A stretch of DNA of 64,000 nt. Source: Bathymodiolus brooksi. Lineage: Eukaryota; Mollusca; Bivalvia; Mytilida; Modiolidae. The notes beneath the pieces are model-generated. The model was not told the origin of the DNA and searched no databases. It was given only the letters and a program-made list of their open reading frames with translations. Of the stretch, positions 20,585 to 32,200 are shown in pieces. Location: contig OY804579.1 in NCBI GenBank assembly GCA_963680875.1, forward strand, positions 22,677,804 through 22,741,803. Reading direction: 5' to 3'. Within the stretch, counting starts at the first letter, position 1, and every line of letters begins with the position of its first letter. The position numbers and the translations under genes are program-made.

Positions 20585-21900
20585 TTAATGTGATTTCTTG
20601 TAATTACATGATTAGAGTAGATACTTGTTTAAAATACCATATTAGTTGGAATATTGCTGACGATTCTTATTTAAAATGAAATAATTTATGCAGTAATTGT
20701 CTTTTACATACAAGGAGCATGTCATTCTCTACACACAAGGCACTCAGTCACGTCATTTCTTGAGGGCAAGTTGATTATTTCATCACGACTTCGGAGGGGT
20801 TGTACTAGCTGTCGAAAACCTACTTATATCTCCGGATCATCTCGAAGTGGTTCTTGAGATAAATACATTAATTTATGAGAGTAACATCTTTTGTAGATGA
20901 CAAAATCACCATTTTGGTATTAAATCTTTATCAAGCACACAACAGGCATTCTCAGAAATTCTTATAATTCTTAAAACATCCATACTATTTTCCTTCCTTT
21001 GCGCAAGTACGGAAGTCATTTCTGAACATTTTATGTTGTGGCAGTAAGATATATACCACAGTTTTAATATTTTATCTTGATTGAATTGTCGAACAATTAA
21101 CTAATTATCAGATTTTAATTATATTCAAGAAACATTAATATAAATCATCACATATTGGTTAAATTATCAAATTAATTACTCATGAATTGTAATAAAAGTC
21201 AAAATTACACAACCGATGCGTGTTTTTACTTAATTAACATAATCAAAATGATTGCCCCTGTCAATCGTAATAAATTGTGTTAAAAATTATGACAAATTTC
21301 AGTACTTAAATTAGTGTTGGATATAACACCAATGGTAAGAAATCGTAAGTATTTTTATTTGAACTTATTTGTAATAACGTTTTAGACATATTGTATTGCT
21401 GAGATAAAAATTAAGAAATTATAATTACGTCTGTGATGTAATTTTACATATACACAATTTCTGTGTTGCAATTTACAAAAACTATGCCAGTAATTTCACA
21501 CATTTTTCAGGAAAAATAGGACTTATAGATACTGTGTCAATCATTCGGAGAAATATGAACTAACTGTTGTTTTTCTCTGCTATGATAATTTCCTTGATTT
21601 AATGAGATACAAATCCGACTAAATATTTTACTTCCCCTCGCATGGTAAAAAAAAATGTCATAACATAGTGGTTTATATAAAACATATACTGATTAAATAT
21701 TTTGTTTAATAGTTGTTTAATGCCATAAAAAAGACACACTCCTCCTTTAACCTTGCCAAAGTCAAAGTTAAAATATTATTGTTCTCTTGTTGTTTGTTTT
21801 TTGAATCGTAGAATTTTTTTTTTAATTGTAACTTGATTCTTGATTAATGTCTATTATCACGACTAAGCTCAAAGTATTGATCTCTTCTAAACTATGATAA
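20585..21900. other. Unassigned, very AT-rich spacer
   Basis: No exon or recognised repeat. Confidence 0.4.
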
Positions 21901-21904
21901 AGAA

Positions 21905-22070
21905 AAATAATAAAAACATAGAAATATGATGTAGTATGCACGAGGAGTTTCTACAATAACCTTCATCAGGCAAGCTCAAAGTCAAAAAGATTGGAAAGAC
22001 AAGTAATTTAAAAGTCGTTGGAAGCAAAAATGATAAAAGGCCTAAACAAGAAAGATACTATATGTTTATG
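21905..22070 (+). repeat. Dispersed repeat A copy
   Basis: TAATAAAAACATAGAAATAT, AATAACCTTCATCAGGCAAG, then AAAGATTGGAAAGACAAGTA and AAAGGCCTAAACAAGAAAG; full length without array. Confidence 0.7.
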
Positions 22071-22214
22071 AAGAAGATGAACCTTAATATTGATCAAAAT
22101 TTCAGTCTTATGAATAATTCAATATATATATACATCTTATAAATCATGTCAATCTGACTACTAGGCGGATGATAAACTCGGGGACTAATAGTCCACCAGC
22201 AGAGGTATCGACCC

Positions 22215-22310
22215 GTAATAGTTATAGAAACAGAGATATATAATTTAGTGCGAGCGAGCGAGGCGGTTATTAGAACAACCATCATCAGATATGCTCAAAA
22301 TCAACAGCTT
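22215..22310 (+). repeat. Dispersed repeat A fragment
   Basis: TATAATTTAGTGCGAGCGAG then AACAACCATCATCAGATATG and CTCAAAATCAAC. Confidence 0.5.
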
Positions 22311-22314
22311 TGTG

Positions 22315-22480
22315 TAATCGGCAGTTTCGTGGATTTTCTGTTGCTCAGCCTTAACTTTCTGCGTAGTGTTTGTAGATAATTGTGTTTCTGTTTATCTCTT
22401 TTTCTTTATGCCATTGTATCATGTGCCCCTTTTCGATTGATGGCTTCTTTGGTATCTTCAAACTGTTCTTGAATATGTGA
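22315..22480 (+). mobile_element. Retroelement 3'-end fragment, family E
   Basis: TTTCTGCGTAGTGTTTGTAG to CTTTGGTATCTTCAAACTGT, the sense-strand UTR end. Confidence 0.5.
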
Positions 22481-22569
22481 GAATATTTAGTCCATCGGAC
22501 TATGTCTACAATGATATGTTCGCTTCAATGCGGAGTGACATACTCTCCCTGTATGGATATATATACATA

Positions 22570-22735
22570 CGTCTGAAAATTAAGCCAAACAGTGTTAGAA
22601 TTAGATTTTAGAGCTGTCAATTTTTTTTTCTTCCCTCGACGGGATTTGAACCCACACCATTGATACACTGCAGCACCATTCGCTTAGCCTTACGTCCAGC
22701 GCCCTAGACCACTCGACCACATCCACTCCCTAAAA
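22570..22735 (-). mobile_element. tRNA-Ser/Leu-derived SINE, family D
   Basis: Minus strand: GATGTGGTCGAGTGGTCTAG (box A) and GGTTCAAATCCCGTC (box B), then a tail shared with the copies at 23037 and 56903. The acceptor-stem halves do not pair, so this is not a working tRNA gene. Confidence 0.75.
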
Positions 22736-23036
22736 ATGGAGCTTCAATAATCGTAGTGTTACCTTTTCTCGTAAGGAAAATCTAGGGATAGACGTAAGAC
22801 ATGTGTATAAGCGTGTGTAGATGGTACATATATACTTAATATTATAATTTGACAGCAGTCTAACTCAGCAATTTTTAATATAGTGTATAGGATAATGAAG
22901 ATTTCATTATACAGTCACAGGAAATAAAGTATATTATACAAACGTCTAGAAGCAAGTGACAACCATACAATATATCTGTCCCACTAGATATCAAAGTTAT
23001 TTGTGATATTAGGTTAATACTAAATATTAAATATAC

Positions 23037-23195
23037 GTCTGAAAATTAAACCAAACAGTGTTAGAATTAGATTTTAGAGCTATCAAATTTTTGTTCTTCC
23101 CGCGACGGGATTTGAACTCACACCATTGATACACTGCAGCACCATTCGCTTAGCCTTACGTCCAGCGCCCTAGACCACTCGACCACATCCGCTCC
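23037..23195 (-). mobile_element. tRNA-Ser/Leu-derived SINE, family D
   Basis: Second copy about 460 bp from the first, same strand. Tail on the plus strand reads TCTGAAAATTAAACCAAACA. Confidence 0.75.
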
Positions 23196-23234
23196 ATATA
23201 TACATAAGCATAATTGATTTGCCTCAATTTTCAG

Positions 23235-23295
23235 ATGAGCCCTGTTAGTCAATTATTGGTACTCCTTCAAGTGTTCCTTGTTTCATATATCCAAG
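23235..23295 (+). CDS. GH18 gene 1, exon 1 (signal peptide)
   Basis: ATG directly follows TTTTCAG, so a 5'-UTR intron may end at 23234. Encodes [20 protein letters not shown]; donor GTAAGT, phase 1. Confidence 0.8.
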
Positions 23296-26200
23296 GTAAG
23301 TAACAAAATACACTCAGGACAACATGAGTTAGTGATTGTTGCTTAACGGCAACTCAGCAAATTTTCAGCTATATCATGGATAGAACAAGTTAATTTTCAA
23401 TGAAATGATGATGAGGTCCGCTTTGTACTAGACCAATACGCTTAGTTGGATTTTATTTATAATGCTAGCTCACTGAAACAACAGTCCGCGGATAGACATG
23501 TCGCCCCACTCGACACATTATCCTGATTCGGAGTCAACCTGTCTTTGCTCTTTTTGCTTAATGCAGCGTGCCTAGCGATGAACCAACAAACAACACTAAT
23601 TTTATAATCTTTGGTTTGACCCGATTGGAGCTCGAATCACGATCTACCACACTCGAGGCGAGCACGCTAACCATTACATCACCGATGCGGTAATACAGCA
23701 TAGCATATCAAAGAATGAAAAAAGGTCAATAGAAAATTTGACAAAATAAAACAACACAATATATTTTTTTGAATATACACACAATAACAAAATAGCTCAA
23801 ATGTTGGACATTGACGGTATATCGTATGAATACGTAGAGTAGAAATTCCTTCAAAGTTCTGGTCATTTTCTGGAACAACGTAACTCGTCTTCTACAACCT
23901 ATACGCTAAACATAATTCAGTCGTCCTACATTCCAAAAATCTCGGTGGACGCCATTGATAGAAAAACGAATTGTGTTACTACATACTTGTATCATGAATT
24001 ACGACTTTAAAATGAGACTTATGTGGTGACCATTACTTACTGAATAAACTTACTGAATATCATTTTTATTTTTTGCCTATTGAATGTCTGTATATTGAAA
24101 ATATGTTCCAATAAGACATATTATATTTCAATAAATTTGGGTCGTCGTAATATCAATCAAATCTTGATGGGTTGTTTACCTAATGTTAATCAATCATTCA
24201 ATCTCTATATTTAACCATACATATACAACCACAAGCATACCAATACTACACACAAAGTTGTGTCAAGGTTCGGGGTCGTTGTGGCCACGATGTCATTGTA
24301 GTTTAAAAAAAATCTAAAACCCATGAGGTACTTGAAATATTGTTGAAAGTGACGTTAAACTCTCCCGTAATCCAACCAACAATCGTATAGGTATAGGAAA
24401 AGGGATAATTTTACGTACAAATCACAAAACATTGCAACAAAGTAAGGAAGCATTATCGGTGTGAATCATTTTCCCGTTAGAACGCCAAATAATCATGTTT
24501 GTAAATAAATTTTCTCTCAATGTTTTAGGTGCAGATATTCTAAGAGTATGTTATTTCAGTGGCGGTTCAATTTACAGAGACGGCCATGAACATGCAATGA
24601 AAATCAAAGACATAGATCCATTTCTGTGTACCCACATGATCTATGCATCTGCTGCTTTGAATGATGATGGTAGTGGCGTAAAGTTACCTGATGGTTATGA
24701 AGATTTCCAGCAGTATGTATTGTATATGTTTTTGGCTTTGTACAATTGTATACACACGTATTTAATAAATTTCGTTTACTAAGACTGAGTTTTCATAAGA
24801 AGAGGTTAAAGATACAAAAAGGAATAATAAGAAGCCGTGATTCGAAGACGTAATAAAATGAAAAACGAAAAATACCACACTGTCGGAACAACCGAAAAAT
24901 CGTATTAGATACAAAATCGATATGCTTAGCACACATATACAGAAGGACAGACGATACAATGACCAAGAAGAAATTTACAGTACTATTTGCAATTTTAGGA
25001 ATTGTATTATGGTCAAATATTTGAAAAGTTCCCATAGATCTAAAATGAAAAGTACTATGTATAAACTTGTTCAAATTATAGATACGCACTCATGTTCTTT
25101 GGAAATGTTAACGAATCTTTGGGTCATTACACTGTTCATATATCATAACCAGGCCCGGATTTAGACCTAGTGGGGCCCCTGGGCTAATCTATGTTTGGGC
25201 CCCTATGACTTTGCGTATGTAATTGTCAACTGTTTAGATGTCTAATATCAATCATATCATTGTGCATGTCAAAACTAATAAGCATATTTGGCTGCCTCAG
25301 CCAAAATAACAAGACTGTATCACCCTATTAAATTGCAACATGGCATATATTGGGGTCCCCAAAATATTGGACCATGTATATATGTCCGGTCCTGATTAAA
25401 AGGAATGGAACGTATCAAATAATAACAACTGTAACATGACATTACTATTATGCTTAAAGATATAGAGACTTGACAGATCTGATGTGGATAAACGAGGACC
25501 TAAAATGTATGCTGTCCATTGGTGGATGGGAACTTGGAAGTCGAAGTTGGACTACGTTGGTCTCGTCTCGCAAAAATATGGAAGCCTTCGCATTAGAAGT
25601 TATTCGCTATTTGAGAATGCACAACTTTGATGGTTTAGATGTCAATTGGGAATACCCTGCTACAAGAGGAAGTCCACCTGAAGATAAACATAACTTTGCT
25701 GAGTTGTTAGAGGTAAGGAGGTAATCAAATATATAATGTATTGATTGGCTGTTATTTCAGAATGTGATGATAAATGGTCGGAACAAGGTTCGGAGTGACG
25801 AAACAATCAAAATGTTATACATTGTATATCATACCAAGCTTTGTCATGTAATAGGAAAATAAAAAGACATTCTACAATCAACACTCAAATAAACTACCAT
25901 CATACTAAATCATTTAATTATACCATCGTCTCATCTCTCACGCAAACACTCAAATAAACTACCATCATACTAAATCATTTAATTATACCATCGTCTCATC
26001 TCTCAAAAAGCAATATGGTTTACTTTGTCTCTAAGTCATAATGGCCTAACACTAGTCTAACTTTTGCTTCAATAAAATTTGGACGATCGTTATAAGATAA
26101 TTAATTATTCAAGTTATTACAGAAATACTCAGTTCACATGATTCTACATTGGTGCAGCAAGCTGTAAGGATCTAATGAATGTTCGGCTAAAATACAGGGA

Positions 26201-29200
26201 TAACAAAGCGAATATAGAGGAATCAAATACAGTTCGGGATACACACGGGGGAGGGGGGTTATGGTGTTTAATGCCACTATCAACATTATTTCAGTTATAT
26301 CGTGGTAGTTCGTTTTATTGGTGGAGGAAAACGGAATAACCGGAGAAAACCACTTACCTGCCACAACATACTAACAAACTTTATATCATAATGAGCGGGG
26401 TTCGAATTAACAATGTTAGTGGTGATAGCCAATGAGTGTATAGGTTGTTGTAAATCCAACAGCCATACGATCATAACCATAACGGGATCAAAGTTTTTGA
26501 AGTGAATTTCAGAACAAATAAAAGTACATAAAAATGTATCATCATCTGTATTTTGTCTGGAGAAAAAAATGATTTAAAAGGTAAGGTAATGAGTAAGGAA
26601 ATATTCAGCTGATGCCTGAAATAAATTATGATTGACGTTTTTAGGTTTTACAACACTATTTTGAGATAGAAGAGGAGCCAGACAACAAGGCAACATTAAT
26701 TTTGTCAGTCTGTGTTGATCCAACTCAGGAGATGATTGACAGGTCATATGATATCCAGAGAATGTCAACGTGAGCAACTTATTTATAACATATACTTGTT
26801 CAATAAACTAATAAACGTTGGAGAATACCGAAACGGCAAATAAAAAGGGAAATCCAGTAAAACTGACAACACAGGGCACATGACGAAGAAAAACAAAACA
26901 AAAACAAAACACAACATGTGTTGAAAACCTCTATACGTAAACAAACACAAATAACGTAAATAATGCATGAACCATCCTACAAACAACATTAAGCAATGAT
27001 GGTCAACAACTTCTAATAGCATAACAACCAAAACAAACAACCAGCTCTTGCCTGAAACCATCGAACACAAACCTCCCCCCCCCAAAAAAAACCCCCAACC
27101 CCAACACGAAATATGGCGTTGGAAATGCAGGTCCTGGCTTGGGACAAGCACATCATTTAATTTAAAGATTTATTCTAATGTTTGTTCTTGTTATATATGT
27201 ATTTGTCTATCAAGTCCTGGACAATTGTAATTGGTAATTAATATCGGGATATACAATCTTTGTATTTCTGATGCGCATGTCTGTATATACTTTCCTAAGT
27301 GGTGTTAAACCCTAAAAGATTTGGAAAACCAGACATAGCTATCTCACATTGAAGAACGACAACAAAACTGAAATACTCATCTATATCTGAAAGAGATAAA
27401 CTTAAGATGTCAGGCCGGTATCCACAATTATTCAAAAGGGAAGGGGATCGATAAACTCTTGATGTGACATGATGTCAAATTCTGGACATTTATAGCCGTA
27501 GTTCAACAGAAATCAATATTTTGATTCATAATTCAATAAAATTTCTACATTAATTGTCACAATTCAACAAAAATCTGGAACCCCATGACCATCTACCTAC
27601 GGGTGTGGATATAGGTATATTGGTATCAAGTATTTACTTGATAGCCTTCAGTGATTTCACAAATTTACATTTTTATATTTTTTATCATTTAATACATTGC
27701 AATAATTATAATAATATTCTTTTGTAAAATTAACACCAGCCTATAATACACATGTTTCTTAAACACAAGCTCTATATTTGCATGAAAATCTATTGATCAC
27801 TGTTAATTTTTACACAAATGTAGCATTCGTTTTACATTTCTTAATTAACATCAACTGGCTATCATATTCAAGTTTCCTTTAATGATATGTGTACTAGTGT
27901 ATACAGTAGAATCCTTTTTTTTAACCTCGAGTTGATTTATAAACTATTTCAGGGCTGTGGACTTCATCAATCTAAAATTATATGACTTCTATGGTCATTG
28001 GGACGATCCAATACGAGCATATCCACACAGTGCTTTAACTGGTGAAAATGGTCTGAAAAATGTGGTAAGTAATATATAAATTGATCATACAGACACATGC
28101 ACGGGACAATCGGCAAACCTCGGGTGAGTCCGCTTCGCTTCCTCAATACCTCGGCTGTAATACGGTATTTGATATGCGTCTACGCGTCACATTTCTTCGC
28201 CGGAAGACCGTATCACTTCAATCAAACATTGCGCACCGCGAATAAGTTTTAAAATGGCGACAATAGATGAGTTTGTTTTGAAAAATATTGGTCTTTGATG
28301 AAGGTATGGAATCAGCCGACATTGCGACGAATGAAAATATATTATTATTGGACGAATATTCGAAAGTGAAATTATGTTAATACCTCCTTCATTGAAGATT
28401 TCCGAAGGTAGTTATAATGGGAGCTATCGTAATACGGACGAGGTATGATGAAGGTACGGAATCAGCCGAAGTTGCGACGAGTGATGCACGGGATACGTTA
28501 GGCAATCCACGGTAGTTATCTGCACGGGATACGTTAGGCAATGCATTGTAGTTAACATTGTTACTATGTCTCATGTAAGAAAAATTTCAAGATATCAAAA
28601 AGGGTTCATCAGAAGCTGTAAATCGAAGGACAGACAAGGTAACAACCAAAAGAAAAATACAAAAGACAAACAATAATCTACAGAACGCTACACTGAAAAA
28701 TAAAGATTGAGCAATGCAAACGCCACAAAAATCCGGGATGATCCCGGGTGCTCGGGAAGTCTAAGTAATTCCCGTTCCTTTAGTGTGACACCCTTCGTGT
28801 TTCTCTTCTGAAAGTCACGAAAGGGGAAACGAGGACGGGTAGCTGAGTACGACAAACAGAACATTTCATTTCACGGATAAAAATGATTATATTTATATTG
28901 AGCAATAAACAAGAAATATGTCTCTTCAGTATATCATTCCAATTACATAAGGCCACTTTGAACAATAGGATCAGTCCCAGATCAGTTTACTATACAGCTA
29001 CTTCGGTTCTGTTGTCCATTTGTTGTTTATTTCTGTATGGTCTTCATATTATTTACAAATGTCACTGTAGAATATGTCTAATGGTGATACTCTGCTTTTA
29101 AGACAGATATTTATTTTGTTGTTTATACAGACAGTAAGTCGCTTGATTTATAAAGAATAATATACAGTCGTTATTTTTTTAGCCGTGTCAAAGTTTTAAT

Positions 29201-32200
29201 ATTTAATAAAAATAATTTAATAGTTCATTATTTTATGCTGATGAATCAACTGAATATTATTGTCATTTATATCTGTTGTCAATACAATTCAATATGGATG
29301 GGTGTGTCCTAATAGGTTAACTAATGACACACCATGTTGTTTTCTTTATGTAAAGTAAGATTCAACAGATTTTACAAGGTCATTGGTTTATGTTGACAAA
29401 ATAATGAGTTAAAATGATAAATAAGAAAATACAGGTTTTTTAGGTTTAGGTTTATGGTGTTTAACGCCACTTTCAACAATATTTCAGCTATATTGTGGCG
29501 GTCAGTTTTATTTGTGGAGGATAGCGGAGTACCCGGAGAAAACCAACGACTTGGCGCAAGTCACTGACAAACTGTATCATAAAATGTTGTATCGAATACA
29601 CCCCGCTATGAAAGAGGTTCGAACTCACAACTTTAGTGGTGATAGGCACTGATCGCACAGATAGTTGTAAATCTAACTACCATACGAGATCATGACCACG
29701 CCCACCCCGAAGAAAATACAAGATGAAAAGTAACTGAACACTGAACACTCACTTTGGCTCACTTTTCTCCATTCATGATTGACATGGGTCAATGTGATTT
29801 TGCATTGTGTCGCATTTGTAGTTTAATAACATAATCTTCAACTTGTTAAAGGGTGTCAGTATTTGGTAGGTGTGTTATTAGCTTTCTTGCATCTGTAAAT
29901 GACGTTCGAGGGTTCGATCTCGAGGTTGGTGAAACAAAGCACAATAACATTGGAAAATACTGCTTCCCTGTCAATTAAGAGAAAGACTGAATGGCTCGGA
30001 GTCAGGGTAATGTGTCCGGGTGATGCGAAATGTCTACCTGAAGACTGTTGGTTTAATGGGCTCGTAATATAAGCATCGACTTGAGCGCAATGCAGTCAGC
30101 ATCATAATATCATCATGAAAGTATTTTTTCTTAGCTGACAAGTGTTTCGTGACATTTACACAACTATCACTCACATATTATGGAAAGAAAACTTAATGTA
30201 TTGCCTATCCTTCGGAGCACATGGGTTCACCCCTGTTTTCTTTTTGGCGTGGTCCGTCTTGCTCATCTTTTTAGTTTCTGTGTTGTGTTATGTTTTAATG
30301 TTTCGTTTGTTTTCGCCCTGTGTCTTCTTTGCCCAATGTTGCCAGTGTGTCTGGATTGTCCTTTCTTGATTGCTCTTTTGGTTTTTTCTAACACTTATTT
30401 TTTCATAGTAAATTTACATCCTGAATAATTTAATTTGTATGCTTAATAAAGAGAAAACCAAAAACTACCACACTTTCAGAATAGTTCCAAAATTCAATTA
30501 GAAAAATCGTAGCAAGTGATACCCTTAACAGACATACACATGACGCTCACATTCCAGGCTTGATACAGGCTCGTCAATAATAGTGGCGGGGTTAAACCAG
30601 TTTTGTACCCAAACCTCTCATTTTGAAATGAACCAAATCCTCAAAGCTACATGACTTTGTATCGACAACACATACATTTATTCTTTCAGAATTCTTTAGT
30701 AAAGAACTGGGTTAAGCAAGGTGCTCCTAAGTATAAATTAGTACTCGGAGTACCATTATACGGGAGATCTTACAGATTACAAGACAAGAATTTCACTGCT
30801 CCAGGATCTCTGGCTGTTGGTCCAGGTTCTGATAATGGTGATGGTTATCCAATCAGAAATGTATGTATTAAGGTGAAAACGAGGTCAAGATAAATAAAAT
30901 AGACGAATTGAGATAGAAACGAGGTCAAAATAAAAAGATATAAGAATTGAGATGAAAACGAGGTCAAAGTAAATGAAATAGACAAATTGAGATGAAAACG
31001 AGGTCAAAATAAAAGAGCATTTTTATTGAGTTGAAACGAGGTCAACATAAAAAAACCATATAAATTATGTCAGAACTAATTATATTTTTAAGCAAAATAT
31101 ATGGTACTTATTAAGTGCATATACATTTATTGAGTGACAAAACTGACAAGTGCAATTGATGAATAATTTCTGTCATTTGTATAATTAAAAAAGCTATTAG
31201 AAAAACCTGACAATTTTTATTATTTTGATTTCTACCATATTATATAGCAAATGGGATAAGATGTCAAAAGACATCCAATCAGGGGGTTTTCTATTTGATA
31301 TTCAAATATTTTGTTAGCACATTTATACAGAATGACAAGAAATACGACTAATTTGAATTGCAAAATGTAACAGTTTCAAAGGTAAATAGTGCATCAAAAC
31401 TATGACGTTATATGGCAGCCATTATTTTATTATAGGACTCCATCGAGAAAGGTCAATGGCCGTATGACATTAAATGCATTATGAATATACGAAAGGAACA
31501 AATACGAACTCATACGAAATTGAAAATAAAAGGCACAAAACCAAAAGAACTAGTTATCAAATAATGAAACGGATTAATATAAGAGTTACGCTTGTTTCTG
31601 AATCCTATGTTATATTGTATTGTGAAAAAAAATGTAATATGTAATTCATCAATAAAAATATGTTTAAATCAAATAATGTGTTTACAAAAAGAAATATAGG
31701 TCAGTTAAAAAAAACCCCTATATTAATTGCATAGAACAAAATCTTACATAAACGAATGTCAAATTAAAACATCTATCTGGCAAATAGAACAATAATTAAA
31801 TTCCCTTTTTTGCTTTAGCTTTGTCACCTGATAAAAAATGGCGGTTTGGTCGAACAAATGTACGGACGTGTTCCATATATAGTAGATGACGATGAATGGA
31901 TTAGTCACGATAATCCAGCTAGTATTTTAGAAAAGGTGAGTCGTAACTGTTCAAGAAAATTAAGGAGATACCAAAGGGGGATTCAGAATCCGCAAATCTA
32001 AGAAAGACAGACAACCCAATGACCAAAAGAAAAAGGGAAAAAAGAAGGAACAATGATCTACAAAACACTACACAGAAAACTAAGGATTGAACATCACGAA
32101 TCCCACTAAAAAGTTGAAGGTGAACTCAGGTGCTCTGGAAGTTTCTGTAGTTCCTGTTCCACTAGGAGCCACATTCGTGGTATTATTGTTACAAACCTGG

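Noticed and set aside
22640..22735. tRNA-Ser or tRNA-Leu gene on the minus strand
   Set aside because: The acceptor-stem halves do not pair, no plausible anticodon loop is seen, and the same sequence with the same tail recurs at 23037 and 56903: a SINE.
30142..30428. Two overlapping frames of 75-82 codons with hydrophobic, Cys-rich products
   Set aside because: They lie on a family E retroelement 3' UTR, and the same translations arise from other copies of that repeat.
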